64,000 nucleotides of DNA from Bradyrhizobium sp. dw_411 (GTDB lineage Bacteria; Pseudomonadota; Alphaproteobacteria; Rhizobiales; Xanthobacteraceae), in assembly GCF_018449695.1 (NCBI RefSeq), contig NZ_JAAVUY010000023.1, forward strand, positions 1 through 64,000. Reading direction: 5' to 3'. The notes below the pieces were generated by a model. That model saw only the letters and a list, made by a program, of their open reading frames with translations, had not been told where the DNA came from and made no database searches. Shown piece after piece: positions 1 to 8,984 of this stretch (within the stretch, counting starts at the first letter, position 1; each line of letters begins with the position of its first letter). The translations under genes were made by a program, and so were the position numbers.

Positions 1-57
1 AGAGACATTCCCCGATGGTTCGAGACGGCGCTTCGCGCCTCCTCGCCATGAGGCAGC

Positions 58-465
58 TTACAAATTTGCCCGCGTCACGACCTCACCGTCCTCTTTGACA
101 AAGGAAGCAGCGGGATTGTCGAGCAGATCGAGCACCGCCTCCGAGGGCCGGCACAGTTTGGTGCCCTTTGGCGTCTGCACGATCGGCCGGTTGATCAGGA
201 TCGGATGCGCCAGCATGAAATCGATCAGTTCGTCATCGCTCCATTTGGGGTCGGCCAACCCGAGCTCTGCATAAGGCGTGCCCTTTTCACGCAGCAGCGC
301 GCGAACCGGAATATTCATCGCCTTGATGAGCTCGATCAGCCGCGCACGATCCGGCGGCGTCTTCAGATATTCGATAATCGTGGGCGCCTCGCCGCTTTGC
401 CGGATCATGGCCAGCGTGTTGCGCGACGTGCCGCAGGCCGGATTGTGATAGATCGTAACGCTCAT
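58..465 (-). CDS. arsC: ArsC-type arsenate reductase (glutaredoxin-coupled)
   Basis: This 135-residue protein has the thioredoxin-like ArsC fold and would reduce arsenate to arsenite in the cytoplasm using glutathione and glutaredoxin. Near the N-terminus it shows the motif NPACGTSRNT with the catalytic cysteine at residue 11, and downstream the conserved HPILINRPI and KLCRPSEAV segments that hold the arginines stabilising the oxyanion in plasmid R773 ArsC. I chose the internal ATG at 465 because GGAGG lies 7 nt upstream; a longer in-frame start adds 13 residues without family similarity. The gene is divergent from an MFS transporter. No arsR or arsB is visible, so arsenic detoxification rests on the enzyme family alone. 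The related Spx/YffB proteins are less likely given the full catalytic motif. Confidence 0.88.
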   Translation of the reverse strand: MSVTIYHNPACGTSRNTLAMIRQSGEAPTIIEYLKTPPDRARLIELIKAMNIPVRALLREKGTPYAELGLADPKWSDDELIDFMLAHPILINRPIVQTPKGTKLCRPSEAVLDLLDNPAASFVKEDGEVVTRANL

Positions 466-591
466 GCCCGAGCCTCCTTCATCGACAATCCCCCTGTCAA
501 GCAATTGCCACCCGGGCTAACTCCGCTTATTCGGATAGATTGCAACAGAACGACAAACTGCGGATACGCATCGTGCCGGCAAGGAATGTGA

Positions 592-1776
592 ATGGCGCCT
601 GAGCAGAGCGCCCGCCAGTTGCCCATCATCCTGGCGCTCGGCACGACGCAGACGCTGGCATGGGCGTCGAGCTATTATCTGCCGGCGATTCTGGCCGATC
701 CGATCGGGCATGACCTCGGCGTATCCTCGAACTGGATCTTTGCGGCGTTCTCGGCTTCGCTGGTGATATCGGCGCTGCTCGGCCCGCGCGTCGGCCGACA
801 GATTGATCTGTTCGGCGGCCGGCCGGTGCTGTCGATGTCCAACGTCACGCTGGCCGCGGGACTGGCGCTGCTCGGCGCCACCTATTCCATCCCGGTGCTG
901 GTGGTTGCCTGGATCCTGCTCGGCATCGGCATGGGCTTTGGCCTCTACGATGCCGCCTTCGCGGCGCTGGGGCGGATCTACGGCGACAACGCACGCCGGG
1001 CCATCACCGGCATCACGCTACTGGCGGGCTTCGCCAGCACCGTGGGATGGCCGCTGACCGCGTGGGGGCTGGAAACCATCGGCTGGCGCGAGACCTGTTT
1101 TGCCTGGGCCGCGGCGCACATCCTGATCGGCCTGCCGATTAATTTGCTGATGCTCCCGGCTGTGAAGGGCGCCAAGGCGGCGGCCGCGACCGCGATCAAG
1201 CCGCATATCCCGATCGATCGCACCATGGTGCTGCTCGCCTTCGCCTTTGCCGCGGCCTGGAGCGTCACCGGTGCGATGGCCGCACATCTGCCGCGCATCC
1301 TTCAGGCCGCAGGCGCGACCACCGTGCAGGCGGTATCGGCCGGCGCCCTGATCGGCCCGGCGCAGGTGCTGGCGCGCATTGTCGAGGCGAGTTTCCTCAG
1401 CCGCTATCATCCGCTGGTATCGACAAAACTGGCCTGCCTGACGCATCCGATCGGCGCTGCCATTCTGGCGCTCGCGGGTGGCGGAGCCGCCGGCGTGTTC
1501 GCGCTGTTTCATGGCGCCGGCAACGGCATCCTGACCATCGCGCGCGGTACGCTGCCGCTGGCGATCTTCGGCCCGCAAAATTATGGCTATCGCCTTGGCA
1601 TCATTGGCGCGCCCGCACGGATGGCGCAGGCCATCGCGCCGCTGGCGTTCGGCCTGTTGATCGACCGCATGGGAAGCCGCATCCTGATCGTCTCCTCCGC
1701 GCTCAGCCTCGCGGCGCTGCTGGCGCTGTTCCTGCTGCGGAAGGATGCTTCGGGCGTGAACGTGGAAAGCCGCTGA
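592..1776 (+). CDS. MFS transporter
   Basis: This is a 394-residue integral membrane protein of the major facilitator superfamily with about 12 hydrophobic segments across its whole length. The basic loop after the second segment (GPRVGRQIDLFGGRPVL) matches the MFS motif A position, and a Gly-rich helix (LLGIGMGFGLYDAAF) resembles the fifth helix of exporters. The start has AAGGA about 7 nt upstream. Its promoter region is shared with arsC on the other strand, so an arsenical or stress-related export role is possible, but the sequence does not identify a substrate. A GTG one codon earlier is an alternative start. Confidence 0.85.
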   Translation: MAPEQSARQLPIILALGTTQTLAWASSYYLPAILADPIGHDLGVSSNWIFAAFSASLVISALLGPRVGRQIDLFGGRPVLSMSNVTLAAGLALLGATYSIPVLVVAWILLGIGMGFGLYDAAFAALGRIYGDNARRAITGITLLAGFASTVGWPLTAWGLETIGWRETCFAWAAAHILIGLPINLLMLPAVKGAKAAAATAIKPHIPIDRTMVLLAFAFAAAWSVTGAMAAHLPRILQAAGATTVQAVSAGALIGPAQVLARIVEASFLSRYHPLVSTKLACLTHPIGAAILALAGGGAAGVFALFHGAGNGILTIARGTLPLAIFGPQNYGYRLGIIGAPARMAQAIAPLAFGLLIDRMGSRILIVSSALSLAALLALFLLRKDASGVNVESR

Positions 1777-1829
1777 TCTTTGATCCGTTGCCCCTTCCCA
1801 TCCCGGTCTATTTCGCGCAAAACCGGCGC

Positions 1830-2021
1830 ATGGAAAACCAGAACGGCGGGGTCGCTAAAATCAGAAATTTTGTAAAGTGGGCGATCACGCCACCGCAATC
1901 CTATGCGGTCTATCTGGTCGCGCTGTTTCTGGTCGCGGGCGGATCGTTCTATGTCGGGACGTTGAAGCCGAAAAAGGCGGTCGGGTTTGGCCCGCCGCCC
2001 GTCTCGGTCCCGCGCAACTGA
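1830..2021 (+). CDS. Small single-pass membrane protein
   Basis: This is a 63-residue hypothetical protein. It has a short polar N-terminus, one clear transmembrane helix (SYAVYLVALFLVAGGSFYVG) and a short Lys/Pro-rich tail. It begins 53 nt after the MFS gene on the same strand and could be co-transcribed. A longer in-frame start at 1788 exists, but the extra 14 residues look non-coding. No function can be assigned. Its codon pattern agrees with its neighbours, and it is distinct from the overlapping alternative frame. Confidence 0.55.
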   Translation: MENQNGGVAKIRNFVKWAITPPQSYAVYLVALFLVAGGSFYVGTLKPKKAVGFGPPPVSVPRN

Positions 2022-2042
2022 TTTACGCGCGTTGCGCTTTCC

Positions 2043-2882
2043 TCAGTCGTAGAATTCAGGCGACATCTTCAACGTGTCACGCTGCGCCTTGTCGTGGTTG
2101 ATCCAGAGCTGCGCTTTGTCCTTGGTCAGCTCGTCGGCAACTTTCTGCATCGACGCCAGCGACTGCTCCTTGCTGAAATTGTTGACGGGAACACCGCGGT
2201 TTTCCCAATTGCTTTTGAAATGCACGACATCGCCGGACAGGATCACCGGGCCGGTCTTGGGCAACTTCACCAGCAGCGACTGATGGCCCGGCGTGTGGCC
2301 TGGTGTCGACAGGATGGTCAGGCTGCCGTCGCCGAAGATGTCGCGATCGCCTTCGAGCTTGGTGACCGGATGCTCCGGCTTGAAGCGGGGTGCATTGTTG
2401 GCGCCCGGCCACTCATATTCCAGCTTCTGCACGTAAAGCATCGCGTTCGGAAACATCTCGACATTGCCGATATGGTCCGGATGGGTGTGCGAAACGGCCA
2501 TCGCCTTGATGTCCGACGGCTTGATGCCGAGTTGATCGAGTTGCGCTGCCAAAGTCTTGGGGCGGCGCCAGCTCGTCGCCTTCGGGTCGGCCGACGGGAG
2601 ACCATTCGGCATGTTCGCAACTTCGTCGGTGATGCCGGTGTCCCACAGGAACCAGCCTTGCGAGTGCTTGATGAGATAGCAATTGTCGACGAAGTCCATC
2701 GACTTGCCTTCGTTGACGCCGGGCGACCAGCGCGAAATATCGCCGGCGACGCCTTCGCCGCAGTTGAGGACGTAAAGTTTTTCAACACCCGGCTTGCCGG
2801 TTTGCGCCTGCGCAACGGTGCCCAGCAAGACCGCGGGCAAAAGGGCCGCCACGAAACCGAGTGCGCGAGTCCTGTTGTTCAT
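2043..2882 (-). CDS. Secreted metallo-beta-lactamase-fold hydrolase (N-acyl homoserine lactonase-like)
   Basis: This 279-residue protein has a Sec signal peptide (hydrophobic stretch about residues 8-24, probable cleavage after AQA) followed by a metallo-beta-lactamase fold. The zinc motif HTHPDH is at residues 132-137, a second histidine region reads STPGHTPGH, and a later aspartate lies in ILSGDVVHF; together these give the ligands of a dinuclear zinc site. The overall pattern resembles the AttM/AiiB-type lactonase branch, so hydrolysis of lactones such as acyl-homoserine lactones is plausible, but substrates vary widely in this fold. GGGGAG lies 6-7 nt before the ATG. The gene stands alone, facing the small membrane protein gene at its 3' end. 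Confidence 0.82.
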   Translation of the reverse strand: MNNRTRALGFVAALLPAVLLGTVAQAQTGKPGVEKLYVLNCGEGVAGDISRWSPGVNEGKSMDFVDNCYLIKHSQGWFLWDTGITDEVANMPNGLPSADPKATSWRRPKTLAAQLDQLGIKPSDIKAMAVSHTHPDHIGNVEMFPNAMLYVQKLEYEWPGANNAPRFKPEHPVTKLEGDRDIFGDGSLTILSTPGHTPGHQSLLVKLPKTGPVILSGDVVHFKSNWENRGVPVNNFSKEQSLASMQKVADELTKDKAQLWINHDKAQRDTLKMSPEFYD

Positions 2883-3029
2883 ATTGTTTCTCCCCTGCCG
2901 GTTTTTCCGGGTTTCGTTCTAATGGTCGGATACTACCGTATTGCTGTGCTCCGTCCATCTCACGATCAATTGTAGCCGGCGGGTGGGTATTATCGGGGCG
3001 GAAAGACAACAAGTAGCCCATCGCATGAG

Positions 3030-3125
3030 CCAACGGGTCGCGCGACGGCGCACCCGATGACAGGCTCCGCGAGATGCGGGCAAATCCCGGATGTCGCTTC
3101 GCTCATCCGGGCTACCAGGGGACAG
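3030..3125. repeat. Intergenic repeat fragment
   Basis: This short intergenic segment contains GGTCGCGCGACGGCGCACCC and an inverted pair around ATCCCGGAT/ATCCGGG. A related module (GGGTCGCGCGAAAGCGCGCCC) occurs at about 62740-62765. It appears to be one of the dispersed palindromic modules of this genome and has no coding potential. Confidence 0.5.
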
Positions 3126-3156
3126 CCTTTGCGCGCCGAGGAAACACTCACCGCCC

Positions 3157-5412
3157 CTACTCCACGCCGCGCAAGAACTTGTTCGACTTCGGCAGACCGT
3201 GCGCAAGGCGGCCGGCGTCGGCGCGGTTACCGCGCCAGTCCGACAAATCCTTCCAGCTCATGGCCTGATCGCGGCCGGCCGAATCCTTCCAGGTCAGACC
3301 GGCCTTGGATTCGAAGGTCGCGACGTCGGACAGCGACGCGCTGGTGTATTTCTGCAGGCGCACGCCGCGACCGCGCGCCATCTCCGGCACCTGATCGATC
3401 GGGAAGATCACCATCTTGTGGTTGCTGCCGATCACCGCAACGGTATCGCCCATGACGGTCGCAATCGCGCAGGCTTCGTTCGGCATCTCGACGTTGAGCA
3501 CCTGCTTGCCCTTGCGGGTGTTGCCAACGCAATCGTCCTCGTTGACGATAAAGCCCTGCCCCTCAAGGCTCGCGACCAGGAATTTGCGGCCGCCCTTGTT
3601 GACGAACAGCGACACGATCGCAGTGTCCTGCTCCATGTCGATGAACATGCGGATCGGCTCGCCATGGCCGCGGCCGCCCGGCAATTTGGCGACGTCGAGC
3701 GAATAGAAGCGGCCGTTGGTCGCAAACAGCAACAGTTTCGACGTGGTCTCGGCAAAGAACGCCGAGCCGAGCTGGTCGTCGGTCTTGAAAGTAAGCCCCG
3801 AGAGATCGGCGACATGACCCTTAAGCGTGCGTACCCAGCCCTTGTCGGAAATCACCACCGTAATCGGCTCGCGCTCGACGAACGCTTCCTCGATCGCGGC
3901 GAGATCGTGCTCGGGCGCATCGGCGAATTGGGTGCGGCGCTTGCCGAGCGGCGTCTTCGGCCCGAACATGTCGCGGACTTTTCGGACCTGTTCGCCGATC
4001 TTGGACCATTGTTCAGCTTCGGATCCGAGCAGGCTCTTGATGCCCTTCAATTCCGCGCGAAGGTTCTTGTCCTCGGTGCGGATCTCGAATTCCTCGAGCT
4101 TGCGCAAGCTGCGCAGCCGCATGTTGAGGATCGCGTCGGCCTGGATTTCCGTGAGCTTGAACGCCGCCATCAATGCCGGCTTCGGCTCATCCTCGGTGCG
4201 GATGATCTTGATCACCTTGTCGATGTTCAGATAGGCGATCAGGTAGCCGCCGAGGATCTCCAGCCGGTGCTCGATCTGCTCCTTGCGATAATTGGAACGG
4301 CGCAACAGCACGTCGCGCAGATGGTCGAGCCATTCGCGCAGGCATTCGGCAAGGCCGAGCACCTTCGGGATACGGCCCTTTACCAGCACGTTGAGGTTCA
4401 ACGGAATCCGGCTTTCCAGCTCGGTCAGGCGGAACAGCGATTCCATCATCAATTCCGGATCGACCGCGCGCGACTTCGGCTCGATCACGAGGCGGATGTC
4501 TTCGGCGGATTCGTCCCTGACGTCGCCGACCAGCGGCAGCTTCTTGTCGTTGAGCAGTTCGGCGATTTTCTCGACTAGCCGGGACTTCTGCACCAGCCAG
4601 GGAATCTCGGTGATGACCACGACCCAGGTGCCGCGCGCGCCCTCCTCCGTGCTCCATTTGGCGCGGGTGCGGAACGAGCCGCGTCCGGTCATGTAGGCTT
4701 CGGCGATGCTCTCCTTGGAATCAATAATAATACCGCCGGTCGGAAAATCCGGACCCTTGACCCATCTCAGGAGAGACTTCGATTTCGCGTCGGGCTTGTC
4801 GATCAGATGCAGCGCGGCGTCGCACAGTTCGGCCGCGTTGTGCGGCGGGATCGAGGTCGCCATGCCGACCGCGATGCCCTGCGCACCGTTGGCCAGAAGA
4901 TTCGGAAACCCGCCGGGCATGACGACCGGCTCTTTGGACTGGCCGTCGTAATTGGGGCGGAACTCAACGCCGTCCTCGTCGATGCCGTCGAGCAGGAGCT
5001 GCGCGACGGCGGTCATGCGGGCTTCGGTGTAGCGGTAGGCGGCGGGATTATCGCCGTCGATATTGCCGAAATTGCCCTGACCGTCGACCATCGGATAGCG
5101 CGAGGAAAAATCCTGCGCGAGACGCACCAGCGCGTCGTAGATCGACTGGTCGCCATGCGGATGGAACGAGCCCATCACGTCGCCGACGATCTTGGCGGAT
5201 TTCTTGAACGGCGTGCCGGGATCGAGCCGCAACAGGCGCATGCCGTACAGGATACGGCGATGCACCGGCTTGAGGCCGTCGCGGGCATCGGGCAACGCAC
5301 GATGCATGATGGTCGAGAGCGCATAGGCAAGATAGCGCTCTTCCAGCGCATCCCGCAGCATCACCTCGTGAATTTCGGCCGGCTCTTCCGGTGGTAACTG
5401 TCGTTTTCCCAT
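3157..5412 (-). CDS. parC: DNA topoisomerase IV subunit A
   Basis: This 751-residue protein matches the usual ParC length. With ParE it forms topoisomerase IV, which decatenates daughter chromosomes by double-strand passage. The N-terminal breakage-reunion domain contains GLKPVHRRILYGM, the quinolone-resistance region around HPHGDQSIYDALVRLAQ (serine at residue 90, the sensitive-type residue) and the catalytic tyrosine at residue 128 in AAYRYTEARM. The long coiled-coil region and a C-terminal beta-propeller follow. The propeller lacks an obvious GyrA box, which favours ParC over GyrA. The gene ends the minus-strand housekeeping block and is separated from recO by one small gene on the opposite strand. 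Confidence 0.96.
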   Translation of the reverse strand: MGKRQLPPEEPAEIHEVMLRDALEERYLAYALSTIMHRALPDARDGLKPVHRRILYGMRLLRLDPGTPFKKSAKIVGDVMGSFHPHGDQSIYDALVRLAQDFSSRYPMVDGQGNFGNIDGDNPAAYRYTEARMTAVAQLLLDGIDEDGVEFRPNYDGQSKEPVVMPGGFPNLLANGAQGIAVGMATSIPPHNAAELCDAALHLIDKPDAKSKSLLRWVKGPDFPTGGIIIDSKESIAEAYMTGRGSFRTRAKWSTEEGARGTWVVVITEIPWLVQKSRLVEKIAELLNDKKLPLVGDVRDESAEDIRLVIEPKSRAVDPELMMESLFRLTELESRIPLNLNVLVKGRIPKVLGLAECLREWLDHLRDVLLRRSNYRKEQIEHRLEILGGYLIAYLNIDKVIKIIRTEDEPKPALMAAFKLTEIQADAILNMRLRSLRKLEEFEIRTEDKNLRAELKGIKSLLGSEAEQWSKIGEQVRKVRDMFGPKTPLGKRRTQFADAPEHDLAAIEEAFVEREPITVVISDKGWVRTLKGHVADLSGLTFKTDDQLGSAFFAETTSKLLLFATNGRFYSLDVAKLPGGRGHGEPIRMFIDMEQDTAIVSLFVNKGGRKFLVASLEGQGFIVNEDDCVGNTRKGKQVLNVEMPNEACAIATVMGDTVAVIGSNHKMVIFPIDQVPEMARGRGVRLQKYTSASLSDVATFESKAGLTWKDSAGRDQAMSWKDLSDWRGNRADAGRLAHGLPKSNKFLRGVE

Positions 5413-5534
5413 GGGGAGGCGTTAAACCCTCGCGGTGAATCGGGCAAGATGCGAATCAGCGGGCAATTTAGGCCGCCTGGCCGCATGACGGAACCGTCAC
5501 ACAGGCCCGCCGCCAACCGGCGTCAGGGGGAACC

Positions 5535-5777
5535 ATGGCCGACGCGGGCCGTTCTCCTGCGGGCACGACAGGCGGGAGCGACATGACCGACGATACCGAA
5601 ATTGCATGGCACCGGGAGCAGATCGTCCAGAATCGCACCATTCTGGAAGAGCTGGAAGCGGGAAACACCGCCGGCGGGGACGTATTTCCCGAGACTCAAT
5701 CCGAGATCGAGCATCTCAAAGCCCAGATCGCCCAATCCGAACTGATTGTCGCCGCGAGCGAAAAAGCTTCCCAGTAA
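5535..5777 (+). CDS. Small helical hypothetical protein
   Basis: This is an 80-residue acidic, mostly helical protein with a heptad-like stretch (WHREQIVQNRTILEELEAG, then QSEIEHLKAQIAQSELIVAA) suggesting a short coiled coil. AGGGGG precedes the first ATG closely. A second ATG at 5583 with GGGAG upstream would give 64 residues starting at the conserved-looking part, and the choice between them is open. It is divergent from parC and convergent with recO. No family is recognised. Confidence 0.6.
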   Translation: MADAGRSPAGTTGGSDMTDDTEIAWHREQIVQNRTILEELEAGNTAGGDVFPETQSEIEHLKAQIAQSELIVAASEKASQ

Positions 5778-5784
5778 CTTCACA

Positions 5785-6552
5785 TCACGGCAACGCGTTG
5801 GCTTTGGCCTGATGCCGGGTCACGGCATTGATAAACCCGTCGCGGGCGTCGGAATGGCCCTGCCCGCGCGGCTCCAGCACGTGACGCAGCAGGAACATGC
5901 CGGTCAGCGCAAAGCCGTCCTGCAGATCCTGATCCGACCAGCCGTTGGCGCCGCCGGAGTCCTGGTCTGGGAAGTCCTGACGCAGGAACGGCGGCAACCG
6001 CAACAATCGCTCGCGCCAGGGATCGCCGGCCTGCCGCGACACCGCGCCGCCGGATTTCGGCGAGACATAAATCAATTCGGTGGTCGCGCCGGTCGCGGCG
6101 CAGTTTTCCAGATCGAGCCCGAAGCCGAGTTCCGACAGCATCGCCAGTTCAAACCGGACGAGATGAACGGCGGCCCCGCCGGCGTCATCGAAATCGTCAA
6201 GCGTGCGTTCCAGCATCTCATAGATGTCTTCATGCGGATCGCGCTCGGGCAACAGCCGCGCCAATGAGGCCAGATGCGTCACGCCGTAGACCGCATGCGA
6301 GGACGCCAGCACCGTGGCCGCGCGCAGCCGCGTGCCCTCGATCACGTAATAGCCGAGATGCTCGTCAAGCCGGGCGCGCCAAACCGCCGACACGCTGTTG
6401 CCGGGCTGCAGCATCGGCCGCATCCGCTTGCCGGCGCCGCCACGCACGAGGCCCAGATGACGGCCATGGCTGCGCGTCAGGAGCTCGACAATGGCGGAGG
6501 ATTCGCCATGCCGCCGCACCCCGAGCACGATGCCTTCGTCGGTCCATTCCAT
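5785..6552 (-). CDS. recO: DNA repair protein RecO
   Basis: This 255-residue protein has the RecO architecture: an N-terminal OB fold (MEWTDEGIVLGVRRHGESSAI, then LTRSHGRHLGLVRGG) followed by a helical domain. RecO works with RecR to load RecA on SSB-coated gaps in the RecFOR pathway. Only one cysteine of the zinc-finger region is evident (near ENCAATG), as is common in alphaproteobacterial RecO. The gene sits downstream of era in the rnc-era-recO order usual for rhizobia, separated from era by a small membrane-protein gene and two dispersed repeats, so it may have its own transcript. Confidence 0.93.
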   Translation of the reverse strand: MEWTDEGIVLGVRRHGESSAIVELLTRSHGRHLGLVRGGAGKRMRPMLQPGNSVSAVWRARLDEHLGYYVIEGTRLRAATVLASSHAVYGVTHLASLARLLPERDPHEDIYEMLERTLDDFDDAGGAAVHLVRFELAMLSELGFGLDLENCAATGATTELIYVSPKSGGAVSRQAGDPWRERLLRLPPFLRQDFPDQDSGGANGWSDQDLQDGFALTGMFLLRHVLEPRGQGHSDARDGFINAVTRHQAKANALP

Positions 6553-6568
6553 AATGCAAAGTCTATCA

Positions 6569-6670
6569 CGTAGGGTGAGCTAAGCGAAGCGAGCCCACCA
6601 TGGCGATCGCCGCCAGCGCCGTAGATCGTTACGGTGGGCACGGCGCAAACGCGCCTTTGCCCACCCTACG
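6569..6670. repeat. Dispersed intergenic inverted repeat (CGTAGGGTGgGC family)
   Basis: The ends CGTAGGGTG and CCACCCTACG are inverted copies, and the interior holds a second pair around GCCCACC/GGTGGGC. A related copy lies at 16010-16098, and a variant with ATGGGTT cores at 16696-16769. This is a non-coding palindromic element of the kind dispersed in Bradyrhizobium genomes, and its RNA would fold as a long hairpin. Confidence 0.7.
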
Positions 6671-6688
6671 TTCCCAGGATTTCACAAC

Positions 6689-6772
6689 CGTCATTCCGGG
6701 GCGATGCGCAAGCATCGAACCCGGAATCTCGAGATTCCGGGTCTGGTCCTTCGGACCATCCCGGAATGACGG
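6689..6772. repeat. Dispersed intergenic inverted repeat (GTCATTCCGGG family)
   Basis: It begins with GTCATTCCGGG and ends with CCCGGAATGAC, the inverse complement, and has inner palindromes CCGGAATCTCGAGATTCCGG and GGTCCTTCGGACC. About 51 nt of it are identical to the copy at 58935-59015, so this is a true dispersed family. It lies directly next to the previous repeat in the gap before recO. Confidence 0.8.
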
Positions 6773-6783
6773 CGTAAAATTAT

Positions 6784-7167
6784 TCACCCGTTGAACCAGC
6801 CCTGGGCGTCGCCGGTGAAGGAAAAATACATTCCGGCCGCAGTCAGAGCGCAGGAAACCACTTCGATCGCGCTGTCGATCTGCATGCCGCTTTCGCCGAC
6901 CGTCTGCACCAGTGAAATCAAGGACAGTACGAGCGAGGCCAGCAAGGCCCAGCGCGGCCAGTTCTTGCGCCGCTGCGCCGCAAGCCAGACGAAATAACAC
7001 AACAGCAGGATCATGCAGGCCGCGATCACGTTCGCGATCAGGATCACCGATTCCGTCATGTCGGCGGTGGTTTGGGACCGGTCCTGGAATGCGACCGACA
7101 GCGCATCAAGGGTCAGCGACAGATACAGCAGCACTTCAAACCAAACCACGTTCTTGGGTACATTCAT
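6784..7167 (-). CDS. Four-helix membrane protein of unknown function
   Basis: This 127-residue protein has about four predicted transmembrane segments (near residues 8-25, 38-62, 72-90 and 100-122) separated by short loops, including a basic one (AAQRRKNWPRW). No catalytic motif is visible. It lies between era and recO on the same strand but is separated from recO by repeats. Its size and topology resemble small uncharacterised inner-membrane proteins of bradyrhizobia. Function is unknown. Confidence 0.65.
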   Translation of the reverse strand: MNVPKNVVWFEVLLYLSLTLDALSVAFQDRSQTTADMTESVILIANVIAACMILLLCYFVWLAAQRRKNWPRWALLASLVLSLISLVQTVGESGMQIDSAIEVVSCALTAAGMYFSFTGDAQGWFNG

Positions 7168-7207
7168 CGGATACTGATTACCTGACTATTCCTTGATCTT
7201 TGCCTGA

Positions 7208-8182
7208 TCATTCTTTGGGAAACTCAAGTCCCATCTCGCGGTAGCGGTTGGGATCGTCGCCCCAGTTCTCGCGCACCTTCACAAACAAAAACAGATGCAC
7301 GGGCACGCCGACGATCTCGGCGATTTCCTTGCGTGAATCCGCGCCGATCGACTTGATGGTGGCGCCGCCCTTGCCGAGCACGATCTTGCGTTGGCTTTCG
7401 CGCTCGACAAAAATCGTCTGCTCGATACGGATCGATTTGTCCTTGCGCTCGGTCCAGCTATCGGTCTCGACCGTCGACTGATACGGCAGTTCCTGATGCA
7501 ACTGGCGGAAGATCTTTTCCCGGGTGATTTCAGCCGCCAGATGCCGCATCGGCGCATCCGACATCTGGTCTTCCGGATAATGATATGGCCCCGCTGGCAC
7601 CATTGCCGCCAGTGTGCGGCGCAGATCGTCGACGCCGTCACCCGACAGCGCCGAAACCATGAAGGTCTGCTCGAAGCTCAACCGGTCGTTGGCGGCCTTG
7701 GCCAGCGCCAGCAGTTTTTCGCGCGGCACCAGATCGATCTTGTTCAGCACTAGGATTTTCTGGTGCTTGACGGTCGCGAGCTTGGTGAAGATCGCTTCGG
7801 CTTCCTCATCGAGACCTTCACGCGCGTCGAGCAACACACACACCAGATCGGCGTCGTGCGCCCCGCTCCAGGCGGTCGAGACCATCGCGCGGTCCAGCCG
7901 GCGCTTGGGCAGGAAGATTCCGGGCGTATCGACCAAAATGATCTGCGCGTGATTCTCGATCACGATGCCGCGGATCAGCGCGCGCGTGGTCTGCACCTTG
8001 CGCGAGACGATCGTGACCTTGGAGCCGACCAGCGCATTGACCAGCGTGGACTTGCCCACATTGGGCGCGCCGATCAGCGCGACAAAGCCGCAGCGCGTCG
8101 CGACCGGTGCGGCTTCCGCTGCGGTTTCCTCTGTCGTTTCCTGGCGAGTGTCGTCCATGTCGTCCGTTATGTCATGCATCAT
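7208..8182 (-). CDS. era: GTPase Era
   Basis: Era is an essential GTPase that binds the 3' end of 16S rRNA and assists 30S maturation. The protein has the G1 loop GAPNVGKST, the DTPG switch II, the NKID specificity motif, and a C-terminal KH domain with GKGGATIKSIG. The start is uncertain: I place it at the first ATG (8182), which overlaps the 3' end of rnc by 11 nt. A TTG at 8212 would add 10 residues, and a later ATG at 8158 would remove eight. The N-terminal 25-30 residues are an acidic extension before the G domain. Overlap with rnc indicates translational coupling in one operon. Confidence 0.94.
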   Translation of the reverse strand: MMHDITDDMDDTRQETTEETAAEAAPVATRCGFVALIGAPNVGKSTLVNALVGSKVTIVSRKVQTTRALIRGIVIENHAQIILVDTPGIFLPKRRLDRAMVSTAWSGAHDADLVCVLLDAREGLDEEAEAIFTKLATVKHQKILVLNKIDLVPREKLLALAKAANDRLSFEQTFMVSALSGDGVDDLRRTLAAMVPAGPYHYPEDQMSDAPMRHLAAEITREKIFRQLHQELPYQSTVETDSWTERKDKSIRIEQTIFVERESQRKIVLGKGGATIKSIGADSRKEIAEIVGVPVHLFLFVKVRENWGDDPNRYREMGLEFPKE

Positions 8183-8984
8183 TGTTGCCGCCGCCGACGC
8201 CTTCGCGCTCAATCATGACGGAGGCTGCGACCTTTTCGGCCGCGCGCTTGCTGCCACCGACGCCTTCGGCCGGCGCCAGTCCCGGCAAATCCACCGCGAC
8301 GCGGAACTGCGGATCGTGATGCGGCCCGGTGCGTTCGACCTCGCGATAAACCGGCGTCGGCAGGCCCTTGCCTTGGGCCCATTCCTGCAACACGGTCTTG
8401 GGATCGCGCAGCGGCCGCCGCGGCTTGTGCATCCGCTCGGTCCAGTTGCGTTCGACGAACTGCGCCGCAGCACCATAGCCGCCGTCGAGAAATACCGCGC
8501 CGATCACGGCCTCGCAGATGTCGCCGAGTACGGATTTGCGCAACCGCGCGCCGGCCCCCGCCCCGACCGCGCCGAGCTTGATGTCGTCGAGCAGCCCGAG
8601 CGATTTGGCGACGTCCGCGCAGCTCTCCTTGCGAACGAGATCGGCAAGACGCTTGGACAATTCGCCTTCATCGGCATTGGGAAACGCGCGGTACAGCATG
8701 TCGGATACGATCAGCCCGAGGACGTGATCGCCGAGAAACTCAAGACGCTGGTAACTGTCGCCGCGCTTGCGCGCGGATTTCAGCGCGGACACATGGGTAA
8801 AAGCCGTCGTGAGCAGCGTGGCATCGGAAAACTTGTGCCCGATGCGGGCCTCTAGCGCGGCCGCCGCCGCCTTGGCGCTGACCTTGGTACGCTTTTTCTT
8901 CGCAGGTTCGCGGCCGGCGTCAGGCTGGGAGCTTGCTTCGCCGGATGACGATATAATCTGGAGATCAGGCGTTTCGTCGTTCAT
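8172..8984 (-). CDS. rnc: Ribonuclease III
   Basis: This 270-residue enzyme cleaves double-stranded RNA in rRNA and mRNA processing. The signature RLEFLGDHVLGLIVSDML carries the metal-binding acidic residues, and the C-terminal double-stranded RNA-binding domain ends in GVGGSKRAAEKVAASVMIE. It carries an N-terminal extension of about 40 residues (rich in Lys and Ala, KKKRTKVSAKAAAAAL) compared with the E. coli enzyme. Its start codon overlaps the lepB stop by 4 nt, and its own 3' end overlaps era, so lepB-rnc-era are translated as a coupled set. Confidence 0.95.
   Translation of the reverse strand: MNDETPDLQIISSSGEASSQPDAGREPAKKKRTKVSAKAAAAALEARIGHKFSDATLLTTAFTHVSALKSARKRGDSYQRLEFLGDHVLGLIVSDMLYRAFPNADEGELSKRLADLVRKESCADVAKSLGLLDDIKLGAVGAGAGARLRKSVLGDICEAVIGAVFLDGGYGAAAQFVERNWTERMHKPRRPLRDPKTVLQEWAQGKGLPTPVYREVERTGPHHDPQFRVAVDLPGLAPAEGVGGSKRAAEKVAASVMIEREGVGGGNNDA

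Noticed and set aside
3091..4578. Long plus-strand open frame of 495 codons opposite parC
   Set aside because: It lies antisense to a perfect ParC protein; GC-rich codons of parC keep the opposite frame open. No ribosome-binding site or domain was seen.
6569..6772. Intergenic palindromes as insertion sequences
   Set aside because: They are about 100 bp, without an open frame or target duplication. They are treated as dispersed hairpin repeats, not as IS elements.
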